From: an uncultured Clostridia bacterium
GTDB taxonomy: Bacteria; Bacillota; Clostridia; Oscillospirales; Oscillospiraceae
Assembly (NCBI GenBank): GCA_945867445.1
Contig: CAMBID010000034.1
Span: 1 to 7,112, forward strand
Reading direction: 5' to 3'
DNA length: 7,112 nt
Made by a program: the position numbers and the translations under genes
The notes under the pieces: model-generated
Seen by the model: only the letters and a program-made list of their open reading frames with translations
Database searches by the model: none
Told to the model about the DNA's origin: nothing
Shown: piece after piece, positions 1-5,413 of the stretch
How positions within the stretch are numbered: the stretch's first letter is position 1
How the letters are laid out: the number at the start of each line of letters is the position of its first letter

Positions 1-545
1 GTGAGGTCAGCGGAGAGAGTGTCTGTGCGGTTGCGGGAGATGTCTCCCACCATGAGATCCACATTTTTCAGGCTGCCGTCGGCGGCCAGACGTTTGATCT
101 GGCCGAAGCGCTCCATATCCACCAGCCGCCGGCAGAGGCCGCTCAGGGTGCCGCCGCCGATGCCGCTGCCGCAGATGTGCTTCACCCGGCCCTCGTTGAC
201 ATAGAGGAAGGAGGTGCCGGTACCCATGGAGACCACGAGAGCAGTCTTCCGCCCGGCCAGGGCCAGAGCGCCCCTGCCCACGGCGTTGAACTCGTCCACC
301 TGGGTGGTGGGGATGCCGTAAATGTCCCCGTCCACAAAGGTGGCGCCCTGGCCGGTGAGACAGATGCGGTCGATATCAGAAAGAGAGAGCTGGTTGCTGG
401 TGATGAAGCTGCCCATGGCGCCGAAGAGGGAAGTGAGCTGATCCTCCGCCTTGGTGCGGAACATCCCAATGGTGGAGCCGTCCTGCCGGAGCCCCACGAC
501 CTTGGTGGTGGAGCAGCCGATGTCAATGCCCAGAATGATACCCAT
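1..545 (-). CDS. coaW: Type II pantothenate kinase, N-terminal part (truncated by window edge)
   Basis: Reading the minus strand from the ATG at 545-543 gives 181 uninterrupted codons to position 3, with no stop before the edge, so the C-terminus is missing. The protein begins MGIILGIDIGCSTTK, the ASKHA-fold phosphate-1 loop (residues about 5-15). It continues with a putative catalytic Glu in VDEFNAVG (E85), the phosphate-2 loop SMGTGTSF (106-113) and a glycine-rich GSGIGGGTLSGL (126-137). This order matches the CoaW/Fumble-type pantothenate kinases of Firmicutes, which phosphorylate pantothenate with ATP in the first committed step of CoA synthesis and are characteristically less feedback-inhibited by CoA than type I enzymes. 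The start is supported by GAGGT at 559-555, nine bases upstream. The gene is divergent from pncB and has its own promoter. Family assignment is from remembered motifs; a benzoyl-CoA/2-hydroxyglutaryl-CoA dehydratase activator (also ASKHA) is a less likely alternative because the spacing and the EF motif fit CoaW better. Confidence 0.87.
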   Translation of the reverse strand, partial: MGIILGIDIGCSTTKVVGLRQDGSTIGMFRTKAEDQLTSLFGAMGSFITSNQLSLSDIDRICLTGQGATFVDGDIYGIPTTQVDEFNAVGRGALALAGRKTALVVSMGTGTSFLYVNEGRVKHICGSGIGGGTLSGLCRRLVDMERFGQIKRLAADGSLKNVDLMVGDISRNRTDTLSADL

Positions 546-554
546 TTTGAATGT

Positions 555-559
555 ACCTC
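555..559 (-). promoter_or_regulatory. Ribosome binding site of coaW
   Basis: On the minus strand GAGGT lies nine bases before the ATG at 545. It fixes this start and marks the 5' end of the coding region. Confidence 0.7.
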
Positions 560-593
560 ATTTCTGCGAAACATGCCGCATGGTAGTTGTTTC

Positions 594-622
594 ATCATAA
601 TCCGCAAAGTGGGAAAAGTCAA
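594..622 (-). promoter_or_regulatory. Sigma-A-type promoter for coaW
   Basis: On the minus strand, TTGACT (622-617) is separated by exactly 17 bases from TATGAT (599-594). Both hexamers match the housekeeping consensus at five of six positions. Transcription would start near 587, giving a short leader of roughly 40 bases to the coaW start. Assigned from sequence only. Confidence 0.65.
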
Positions 623-627
623 TGGAT

Positions 628-675
628 TTTCCGCTTTTCCTCCGGCTCTTTCCGCAGGGAAAAAAGATGCGGAAA
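628..675. promoter_or_regulatory. Repeated TTTCCGC motifs between divergent promoters
   Basis: TTTCCGC occurs at 628-634 and 649-655, and as its complement GCGGAAA at 669-675. The last two form a 7-bp inverted repeat with a 13-base centre, immediately upstream of the pncB -35 hexamer at 680. The first lies just upstream of the coaW -35. The position suits an operator for a regulator acting on both genes, but no known operator consensus was recognised, and the arms could also be incidental. Confidence 0.3.
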
Positions 676-679
676 TGTC

Positions 680-708
680 TTGCTTTTCCCCGCCCCTCCT
701 CCTATAAT
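680..708 (+). promoter_or_regulatory. Sigma-A-type promoter for pncB
   Basis: TTGCTT at 680-685 is followed, after a 17-base spacer, by a perfect TATAAT at 703-708. Transcription would begin around 714-716, leaving a leader of about 200 bases before the pncB start at 917. The -10 hexamer abuts and slightly overlaps the structured repeat that begins at 707. Confidence 0.65.
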
Positions 709-749
709 AATGTCTGCGGATCAACCGCTTTGCGGCCGGTCCGCGCGGC
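707..749 (+). repeat. Small structured repeat, copy A (pncB leader)
   Basis: A 43-base element has four parts: conserved flank ATAATGTCTGC (707-717), stem arms 718-728 and 732-742 around a TTT loop, and conserved tail GCGCGGC (743-749). It aligns with copy B at 2381-2424 at 36 of 43 positions plus one inserted base. Two stem pairs change in compensating fashion between copies: G-C becomes A-T at pair 719-741, and C-G becomes A-T at pair 722-738. Copy A has two mismatched pairs in the middle of the stem. It sits at the presumed 5' end of the pncB transcript. Confidence 0.6.
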
Positions 750-795
750 TGCTGCCCCACAATGCAGGCAAAAGGAATGGTTTCCCCGCTTTTAC

Positions 796-903
796 CTGGA
801 TTCGGACAGTATCATATGAGGTTGAATCCGGAGAGAGCGCGGACGGCACCCGCGGATGTTTCTCCGGCGAAGCACGGCATGGGACGAGCCCCATGCCGGA
901 TTC
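796..903 (+). promoter_or_regulatory. Structured 5' leader of pncB with competing helices (candidate cis-regulatory RNA)
   Basis: GAATCCGG (824-831) can pair with CTGGATTC (796-803, one G-U) or with CCGGATTC (896-903, perfect), and these are mutually exclusive. It also competes with CCGGAGA (828-834) pairing to TCTCCGG (861-867), which encloses a CGCGG/CCGCG stem (838-842/850-854). A further 9-bp hairpin, CGGCATGGG/CCCATGCCG (875-883/890-898), competes with the outer helix. The 3' arm ends four bases before the GAGG ribosome site at 907-910, so a switch could affect translation initiation. No known riboswitch consensus was recognised. GC-rich DNA pairs easily by chance, so this remains a hypothesis. 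Confidence 0.35.
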
Positions 904-906
904 TTT

Positions 907-910
907 GAGG
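907..910 (+). promoter_or_regulatory. Ribosome binding site of pncB
   Basis: GAGG followed by TG and a short T-run sits six bases before the ATG at 917. It selects this start over an in-frame upstream ATG at 587, which has no such site and would add 110 residues foreign to the family. Confidence 0.65.
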
Positions 911-916
911 TGTTTT

Positions 917-2362
917 ATGAAAGAGGAAAAGCTGAACCTGAGCCTTCTCTGTGATTTCTACGAGCTCACCATGGGAAACGGCTATCTGAAGGCCGGGTAT
1001 CAGGACCGCGTCACCTATTTTGATATCTTCTTCCGGGACGTGCCGGACAATGGCGGCTTTGCCATCTGCGCGGGCCTGGACCAGTTCATCAACTATGTGG
1101 AGAACCTCCACTTCTCCGAGGGGGATATTGACTACCTCCGGGGCAAGGGTCTCTTCTCCGAGGAATTCCTGGACTACCTGCGGAACTTCCGGTTCACCGG
1201 CGACATCTGGGCCATCCCCGAGGGCACGCCCATCTTCCCCCGGGAGCCCATTATGACGGTCCGGGCCCCCGCCATCCAGGCCCAGCTCATCGAGACCTTT
1301 GCCCTGCTGTGCCTGAACCACCAGAGCCTCATTGCTACCAAGGCGAACCGCATCGTCCGGGCGGCGGAGGGCCGCACGGTGCTGGAGTTTGGCTCCCGCC
1401 GGGCCCAGGGGACGGACGCCGCCATCACCGGCGCCCGGGCCGCCTACATCGGCGGCTGCAAGGGCACGGCCTGCGCCGTTTCCGACCAGGTCTTCGGAGT
1501 ACCTGCCGGCGGCACCATGGCCCACGCCTGGGTGCAGATGTTCCCCTCCCAGTACGAAGCCTTCAAAACCTACTGCGAGATCTATCCCCACAACGCCGTG
1601 CTGCTGGTGGATACCTACAACACTCTGAAGAGCGGAGTGCCGGACGCCATCCGGGCCTTCAATGAGGTGCTGAAGCCCCTCGGCATTAAGAAGTGCGGCA
1701 TCCGGCTGGACTCCGGCGACATCACCTATCTCTCCCAGCAGGCCCGGAAGATGCTGGATGAGGCCGGCTGGACGGAGTGCGAGATCTCCGCCTCCAACTC
1801 TCTCGACGAGTACATCATCCGGGACCTGCTGCTGCAGGGGGCCAAGGTGGATATGTTCGGCGTGGGCGAGCGGCTCATCACCGCCCGCAGTGAGCCGGTC
1901 TTCGGCGGCGTATACAAGCTGGCTGCCGTGGAGGACGAGGATGGGAACATCATCCCCAAGATCAAGCTCAGTGAGAACGTCGCCAAGATCACCAACCCCC
2001 ACTTCAAGAAAGTCTACCGCCTTTTCGACCGGGACACCGGCAAGGCCGAGGCGGACTACATTGCCATCTATGACGAGGTGGTGGACGATACCCAGCCCCT
2101 GGAGCTTTTTGACCCGGAGGCCACCTGGAAGCGCAAGACCCTGAAGAACTACTGGGCCGTGCCCCTGCTGCGGACCATCTACCGGGGCGGCCAGCTGGTT
2201 TACCAGCGCCCTGCCCTCCGGGAGATCCAGCTATACTGCGAGGCCCAGGTGGCGACCCTCTGGGACAGCGTGAAGCGCTTTGAAAACCCCCACAACTACT
2301 ATGTGGACCTCTCCCTGCGGCTCTGGACCATCAAGGAGGAGCTGCTGCGCAGGAACAGCTGA
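917..2362 (+). CDS. pncB: Nicotinate phosphoribosyltransferase
   Basis: This 481-residue cytoplasmic enzyme joins nicotinate and PRPP, with ATP hydrolysis, to make nicotinate mononucleotide. That is the entry step of the Preiss-Handler NAD salvage route. The N-terminus has the family hallmark LCDFYELTMGNGY (11-23). Further motifs are EFGSRRAQG (157-165), GTMAHAW (199-205) carrying the His expected to be phosphorylated (H203), the PRPP/phosphate-site segment IRLDSGD (262-268), ASNSLDEYII (292-301) and GVGERL (315-320). Length and motif order fit the longer Gram-positive PncB type rather than nicotinamide phosphoribosyltransferase. The reading frame is open further upstream to an ATG at 587, but the GAGG ribosome site and the family N-terminus favour 917. 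The gene is divergent from coaW, has a candidate promoter at 680-708 and a roughly 200-base structured leader, and is bracketed by two copies of a small repeat. Its TGA stop lies inside another repeat. Confidence 0.96.
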   Translation: MKEEKLNLSLLCDFYELTMGNGYLKAGYQDRVTYFDIFFRDVPDNGGFAICAGLDQFINYVENLHFSEGDIDYLRGKGLFSEEFLDYLRNFRFTGDIWAIPEGTPIFPREPIMTVRAPAIQAQLIETFALLCLNHQSLIATKANRIVRAAEGRTVLEFGSRRAQGTDAAITGARAAYIGGCKGTACAVSDQVFGVPAGGTMAHAWVQMFPSQYEAFKTYCEIYPHNAVLLVDTYNTLKSGVPDAIRAFNEVLKPLGIKKCGIRLDSGDITYLSQQARKMLDEAGWTECEISASNSLDEYIIRDLLLQGAKVDMFGVGERLITARSEPVFGGVYKLAAVEDEDGNIIPKIKLSENVAKITNPHFKKVYRLFDRDTGKAEADYIAIYDEVVDDTQPLELFDPEATWKRKTLKNYWAVPLLRTIYRGGQLVYQRPALREIQLYCEAQVATLWDSVKRFENPHNYYVDLSLRLWTIKEELLRRNS

Positions 2363-2384
2363 TACTACTCTCCCATTAAAATAA
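2359..2384 (+). repeat. 26-base repeat overlapping the pncB stop codon
   Basis: The 26 bases from CTGATAC through CCCATTAAAATAA are identical, except for one base (T here, G there), to 7050-7075, where the same element overlaps the stop codon of cls. In both places the TGA stop is part of the repeat. Here it runs directly into structured repeat copy B. Confidence 0.75.
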
Positions 2385-2424
2385 TGTCTGCTGAATAAAC
2401 CGCTTTGCGGTTTATTCGCGCGGC
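2381..2424 (+). repeat. Small structured repeat, copy B (downstream of pncB)
   Basis: This copy has the same flanks as copy A at 707-749 (ATAATGTCTGC before, GCGCGGC after). The 11-bp stem here is perfect: GAATAAACCGC (2393-2403), loop TTT, GCGGTTTATTC (2407-2417). One additional T at 2392 separates the 5' flank from the stem. The stem sequence differs from copy A by compensating changes, which suggests that the hairpin itself is conserved. It is in the same orientation as copy A, so the two form direct repeats around pncB. Confidence 0.65.
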
Positions 2425-2427
2425 GCT

Positions 2428-2452
2428 ATAAAAAGCGTTTAAAGCTTTTTAT
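2428..2452. repeat. AT-rich inverted repeat
   Basis: ATAAAAAGC (2428-2436) and GCTTTTTAT (2444-2452) form a perfect 9-bp stem around a 7-base loop. The U-rich 3' arm could give weak termination, in either direction, but there is no T-run after the stem. It may equally be part of the repeat cluster that follows pncB. Confidence 0.4.
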
Positions 2453-2489
2453 CAAGAACTAGTATGAAATCCGCATGAAACCTTTCCCG

Positions 2490-2524
2490 AACCCACCCTG
2501 CCGCCCCCGGCAGGGTGGGTTTCT
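2490..2524 (+). terminator. Rho-independent terminator after pncB
   Basis: AACCCACCCTGCCG (2490-2503) pairs perfectly with CGGCAGGGTGGGTT (2508-2521) around a CCCC loop, giving a 14-bp GC-rich stem. The following T-rich tract is short (TTT then CTGTG), so the stem rather than the tail makes the case. It lies about 130 bases past the pncB stop and separates that unit from the phosphatase gene. Confidence 0.7.
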
Positions 2525-2645
2525 GTGCCCCGGGAAGAGTGGGACAGTGATGTACACTAAAAAAGAGATGTCTGGCAAGAATCGCTAAAATCCCGGTCTT
2601 CTTTTATAATGATTCAACAAAAAGAATGGAAAATCTCTTTCTATA

Positions 2646-2674
2646 TTGCAAATTTTAATGAAAGATATTAGAAT
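2646..2674 (+). promoter_or_regulatory. Promoter candidate for the acid phosphatase gene
   Basis: TTGCAA (2646-2651) and TAGAAT (2669-2674) are separated by 17 bases, in the AT-rich part of the spacer. The start would fall near 2681, about 100 bases before the coding start. The hexamers match at four and five of six positions. Confidence 0.5.
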
Positions 2675-2763
2675 GAAAAGGCGGTGCGGCCAGGTTCCGG
2701 CCTGTCGGGGGATGGGAGGAAGCTGTCCGATACCGTGCTGTTGAGGGAAAACCAATTAAGAAT

Positions 2764-2770
2764 AAGGAGG
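2764..2770 (+). promoter_or_regulatory. Ribosome binding site of the acid phosphatase gene
   Basis: A near-perfect AAGGAGG lies eight bases before the ATG at 2779, and the signal peptide begins right at that start. Strong translation is expected. Confidence 0.85.
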
Positions 2771-2778
2771 AAAACAGA

Positions 2779-4026
2779 ATGAAAAAACGCATCCTCGCGG
2801 CAGTTTTGACTCTGGCCATGATGTTCAGCCTGGCCGTCAGCGCTTCTGCCGCCAACAACGTCATCCGCACCGAGGACGTGAAGATCTCCGTGGACGGAAA
2901 GACCATCGATGTGCCCCAGGGCTCCATCTGGATCTCGGAGGACGGTTACACCATGGTGGGGGCCCGCGCCCTGGCGGAGGGCTTCGGCGCCAAGATCGTC
3001 TGGGACTCCGCTACCCGTACCGCCGCCATCACCGGCATGGAGAAGCAGGTGGGCGTCTATTCCCCCGTGGCCGCCTATGAGAACATGGTGGGCGCTGCCG
3101 TCTGGCAGATGTCCGCCGAGTGCCATGGCCTCATGATGCAGGCCTTCAACATTGCCAAGCGCAACGTGGACGAGATGGTGGCCAAGGCCGCCGCCGGCCA
3201 GGACGGCTTCAAGATGGAGAACGGCAAGCTCTATAAGGACGGCAAGCGCGTCGCCGTCTTCAGCGACATCGACGACACCCTGGTGGACGGCGTCCACTAC
3301 ACCGCCAACGTGGTCGGCAAGAACGGCGACTGGAACAACGCCGCCTTCGCCCGCTTCGTCATGAGCGACGGCTGCACCGCCCTGCCCGGCGCGGTGGAGT
3401 TCGTGAAGTACTGCGTTGCCAACGGCATCGAGTTCTACTATGTCACCAACCGCTATGACCAGGGCTACAAGGTCGGCCAGAAGGACAGCAAGGGCGGCTA
3501 CGACGGCAAGGACGGCTACAAGAAGGCCGACGGCACCGTCATCGGCACCTCCACCTATGACGTCTTCGGCAAGACCTTCTATGACATCTCCTACGATTCC
3601 ATGACCAAGCTGGGCTTCCCCATCAACGCCGACGCCCACCTGATCACCAACGACAACAAGCTCAACGGCTCCAACAAGCAGCCCATCCGTGACGCCGTGG
3701 CCAACGGCGCCAAGGCCTATCCCACCGGCGAGCGCACCAACGAGTCCACCCGTCATCCCGGCACCATGGACATTGACGAGCACTACATCGCCATGTTCTG
3801 CGGCGACGACCTCAACGACATCAGCACCATCTTCTCCGGCGACGCTGTGGACCGGGTCCAGAAGGCCATTGACAACATGGACAAGTGGGGCACCGAGTGG
3901 ATCATCCTGCCCAACGCCATCTACGGCAGCTCCATCAACGCTGCCGGGGCCTACGGCTACCTGAAGCTGCTGGAGAACTTCGACTATACCAACAGCGCCA
4001 CTACCGCCTGGAACCTCTATAAGTAA
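2779..4026 (+). CDS. Secreted class C (e(P4)-like, HAD superfamily) acid phosphatase with N-terminal stalk domain
   Basis: This 415-residue protein starts with a signal peptide (MKKRILAAVLTLAMMFSLAV, ASA cleavage site near A24). Residues about 33-86 resemble the copper-amine-oxidase N-terminal 'stalk' domain common in secreted clostridial proteins (VDGKTIDVPQGSIWI, then VGARALAEGFGAKIVWD). The rest is a HAD phosphatase: motif I DIDDT (163-167; nucleophile D163, acid/base D165), PGAVEF (203-208), motif II YYVTNR (220-225), KLGFP (277-281), Lys candidates for motif III around 294-300, and motif IV CGDDLNDI (341-348). This matches the class C acid phosphatases, which dephosphorylate nucleotides and other phosphomonoesters outside the cell; Haemophilus e(P4) acts on NMN. 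There is no lipobox, unlike many e(P4) proteins. A Gly/Lys/Asp-rich stretch (about 226-256) and another segment (about 310-335) look like insertions relative to the compact family core. The substrate is unknown. The gene is monocistronic, with its own promoter candidate and a strong terminator. Confidence 0.88.
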   Translation: MKKRILAAVLTLAMMFSLAVSASAANNVIRTEDVKISVDGKTIDVPQGSIWISEDGYTMVGARALAEGFGAKIVWDSATRTAAITGMEKQVGVYSPVAAYENMVGAAVWQMSAECHGLMMQAFNIAKRNVDEMVAKAAAGQDGFKMENGKLYKDGKRVAVFSDIDDTLVDGVHYTANVVGKNGDWNNAAFARFVMSDGCTALPGAVEFVKYCVANGIEFYYVTNRYDQGYKVGQKDSKGGYDGKDGYKKADGTVIGTSTYDVFGKTFYDISYDSMTKLGFPINADAHLITNDNKLNGSNKQPIRDAVANGAKAYPTGERTNESTRHPGTMDIDEHYIAMFCGDDLNDISTIFSGDAVDRVQKAIDNMDKWGTEWIILPNAIYGSSINAAGAYGYLKLLENFDYTNSATTAWNLYK

Positions 4027-4042
4027 GAGAGCAATCTCACTG

Positions 4043-4075
4043 GCGCCCGGCGGCGAGAGCCGCCGGGCGCTTTTT
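4043..4075 (+). terminator. Rho-independent terminator after the acid phosphatase gene
   Basis: GCGCCCGGCGGC (4043-4054) and GCCGCCGGGCGC (4059-4070) form a perfect 12-bp stem. It is capped by a GAGA (GNRA) tetraloop and followed by five Ts. It begins 16 bases after the stop codon. Confidence 0.95.
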
Positions 4076-4367
4076 GCGATGCAAAAGCATAGCAAAAAAC
4101 AGAATGTGCCATTCCCTCGCCTCTTCGGGGCAACCGGAAAGGATGCACAAAGCTTTCACGCACAGAAGCGTTTGCCCGTTTTCGTGCTGCGCCGCACAGT
4201 GCATGAAGTTTCATACGAAAACCGGATCAAAAGCTTTCAAAGCGTTTGATTGCGCGAAGCGCGTCAGGTTTTTATGAGGCGGCGCAGCGTGCAGGATGTA
4301 CGCCGCGCGTGCGCGGAGCGCACGGGATTCCGAAGGAAAGGATTTCCCTTGAAATCAGTATCAGGTC

Positions 4368-4396
4368 TTCCCAAAGGGGAGAGACTGTGGTAAACT
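4368..4396 (+). promoter_or_regulatory. Weak promoter candidate for the FKBP-like lipoprotein gene
   Basis: TTCCCA (4368-4373) lies 17 bases before TAAACT (4391-4396). The -35 matches only four of six positions. TTGAAA at 4349-4354 is a better -35 but has no matching -10 at the right spacing. Some promoter is needed because a strong terminator precedes this spacer, but this exact assignment is uncertain. Confidence 0.3.
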
Positions 4397-4422
4397 GGGA
4401 AAAAACAAGACCGCCTGCGGGC

Positions 4423-4430
4423 GGGGAGGG
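4423..4430 (+). promoter_or_regulatory. Ribosome binding site of the FKBP-like lipoprotein gene
   Basis: GGGGAGGG lies seven to eight bases before the ATG at 4438. It selects this start, which opens directly onto a lipoprotein signal peptide, over the in-frame ATG at 4246. A small CCGCC/GGCGG hairpin (4411-4415/4420-4424) touches its 5' edge. Confidence 0.75.
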
Positions 4431-4437
4431 AGAGAGC

Positions 4438-5355
4438 ATGGCAAGGAAACTGACGGCTCTGTTGCTTGGGGTGATGCTGCTGCTCTGCGGCTGCGGCAGC
4501 CCGGCGGGTACATCTGCCACCGGGGAGGAGACCGTGGAACTGGTGGGGCAGCCCTATGACTACGACCTGACGGAGTACCTGGAGCTCCGGGACTATACCG
4601 GCATCCGCTACACCCCCCTGGGGAACTCGGGCCGCACGGTCGTGGAATGGGGAGACACCGTGACGCTGGAGCTGAGTCTGCGCATCGACGGCATTGAGGA
4701 GCCCAGTACCGGCATCGATACCATCACTGTGGGGGATTCCGGCTTTCTGGAGGGCTTCGACGAGGGCCTTGTGGGACACGATATCAATGACACCATCGTG
4801 ATGGAGCTGCAGTTTCCGGAGGATTACGGCAATCCGGACTACGCCGGGCGGAAGGTGGAGGTCACGGCCCACATCCTGGTGCTGGACCTCTCAAAGTACC
4901 GGGATATGAACGAGAGCGCCCTCTGGGACATCGTGGTGGGGGAGAGCCGGGTATTGCAATACCCGGCGGAGGAGCTCGCCGCCTATGAGCAGGACTACCG
5001 GGAGCTCTACGAGGCCTTTGCCCGGCAGTACCAGATGACGCTGGAGGATTACCTGCAGTCCTTCTTCCAGATCGGGGAGGAGGACCTGCCGGCGCGCTGC
5101 CGCCAGGAGGCCGAGGACGCGGTGAAGGCGGACATGGTCCTCTGGGCCATTTGGCGGGACGCCGGATTGACCCTTACGGAGGAAGACCTGGAGAACTGCA
5201 AACAGCTCTGGCTCCGGACCTACGGCTACGAGAGCGAGGAGGAGATGCCCGTCGGCTGGGACGATGAGTCCGTTGCTCAGAGCCTGCAGCGCATGGCGGT
5301 GGAGCGGAAGGTGAAGACTCTGCTTCTGCAGTCCGCCGAGGCGCAGGAAGGATAA
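4438..5355 (+). CDS. Lipoprotein with FKBP-like peptidyl-prolyl isomerase domain and trigger-factor-like C-terminal region
   Basis: The 305-residue product opens with a lipoprotein signal peptide ending in the lipobox LCGC (lipidated Cys19), followed by a short Ser/Gly/Thr-rich linker. It is therefore expected on the outer face of the membrane. Residues about 68-152 match the FKBP-type isomerase domain as found in trigger factor: WGDTVTLELS (71-80), FLEGFDEGLVGHDINDT (103-119), FPEDYGNPDYAGRKV (126-140). Residues about 158-300 are charged and probably helical (YEQDYRELYEAFARQYQMTLEDYL, then EAEDAVKADMVLWAIW), resembling the chaperone arms of trigger factor. The N-terminal ribosome-binding domain of trigger factor is absent, replaced by the lipid anchor. 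The likely role is folding or holding of secreted proteins, analogous to PrsA, though the isomerase fold differs from the parvulin type of PrsA. Catalytic activity is not certain. The gene stands between two terminator-like hairpins, so it is probably transcribed alone. Confidence 0.8.
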   Translation: MARKLTALLLGVMLLLCGCGSPAGTSATGEETVELVGQPYDYDLTEYLELRDYTGIRYTPLGNSGRTVVEWGDTVTLELSLRIDGIEEPSTGIDTITVGDSGFLEGFDEGLVGHDINDTIVMELQFPEDYGNPDYAGRKVEVTAHILVLDLSKYRDMNESALWDIVVGESRVLQYPAEELAAYEQDYRELYEAFARQYQMTLEDYLQSFFQIGEEDLPARCRQEAEDAVKADMVLWAIWRDAGLTLTEEDLENCKQLWLRTYGYESEEEMPVGWDDESVAQSLQRMAVERKVKTLLLQSAEAQEG

Positions 5356-5357
5356 CC

Positions 5358-5391
5358 GAAAGCCCTCCCCTATCCGGGGGAGGGCTTTCCC
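5358..5391 (+). terminator. Terminator-like hairpin after the FKBP-like lipoprotein gene
   Basis: GAAAGCCCTCCCC (5358-5370) pairs perfectly with GGGGAGGGCTTTC (5377-5389), giving a 13-bp stem with a six-base loop, two bases after the TAA stop. The distal T-run is only the TTT inside the stem, followed by CCC. It is therefore strong as a hairpin but not textbook as an intrinsic terminator. Confidence 0.7.
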
Positions 5392-5413
5392 ATAGGAAAA
5401 TTCCCAGGGGCAG

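Larger units (their letters stand above)
2522..2778 (+). other. AT-rich spacer upstream of the phosphatase gene
   Basis: No coding frame with a ribosome site was found here. The stretch is clearly more AT-rich than its surroundings up to about 2680. It contains an isolated TATAAT (2605-2610) without a convincing -35, an 8-bp inverted repeat AAAGAGAT/ATCTCTTT (2562-2569/2633-2640) around that hexamer, the better promoter at 2646-2674, and then a GC-richer leader of about 100 bases. Confidence 0.45.
4076..4437. other. Gene-free spacer rich in small inverted repeats
   Basis: No frame here has both a ribosome site and a recognisable product. It holds an 8-bp inverted repeat GTTTTCGT/ACGAAAAC (4178-4185/4215-4222) with smaller palindromes inside it (ATGAA-GT-TTCAT). 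The motif AAGCTTTCA appears twice, near 4150 and 4231, each followed shortly by AGCGTTTG. A 7-bp hairpin CGTGCGC/GCGCACG (4308-4314/4318-4324) follows. These resemble the degenerate palindromic repeats found beside pncB and cls, but no exact copy of those elements was found here. The 3' end carries the promoter candidate for the lipoprotein gene. Confidence 0.45.

Noticed and set aside
838..855. T-box-like 'GGCACCCGCGG' stretch in the pncB leader
   Set aside because: It differs from the T-box antiterminator core (TGGNACCGCG). There is no stem I or specifier region and no terminator pairing, and pncB is not a typical T-box target.
838..892. Two hairpins with ACGG and ACGA in their loops, suggesting a guanidine-II (mini-ykkC) riboswitch
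   Set aside because: The loops are 7 and 6 bases rather than strict ACGR tetraloops, and the downstream gene is pncB rather than a guanidine exporter. The resemblance is probably chance.
587..916. In-frame upstream extension of pncB from the ATG at 587
   Set aside because: It has no ribosome site, runs across the coaW and pncB promoters and the leader hairpins, and adds residues absent from the enzyme family. The GAGG at 907 with ATG 917 gives the expected N-terminus.
812..2002. Long open frame on the minus strand opposite pncB
   Set aside because: It is a shadow of GC-rich codon bias; its translation is low-complexity Gly/Val/Leu/Asp-rich and matches no family. The plus-strand frame encodes a clear enzyme.
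2605..2610. Perfect TATAAT as the main promoter of the phosphatase gene
   Set aside because: No acceptable -35 hexamer lies 16-18 bases upstream. The pair at 2646-2674 has both hexamers with a 17-base spacer.
2668..4095. 475-residue open frame on the minus strand opposite the phosphatase gene
   Set aside because: It has a repetitive Gly/Val/His/Asp-rich translation and crosses the phosphatase terminator and leader. It is explained as an antisense shadow.
4246..4437. In-frame upstream start for the lipoprotein gene
   Set aside because: It would bury the lipoprotein signal peptide 64 residues into the protein and has no ribosome site. ATG 4438 follows GGGGAGGG and opens directly on the signal peptide.
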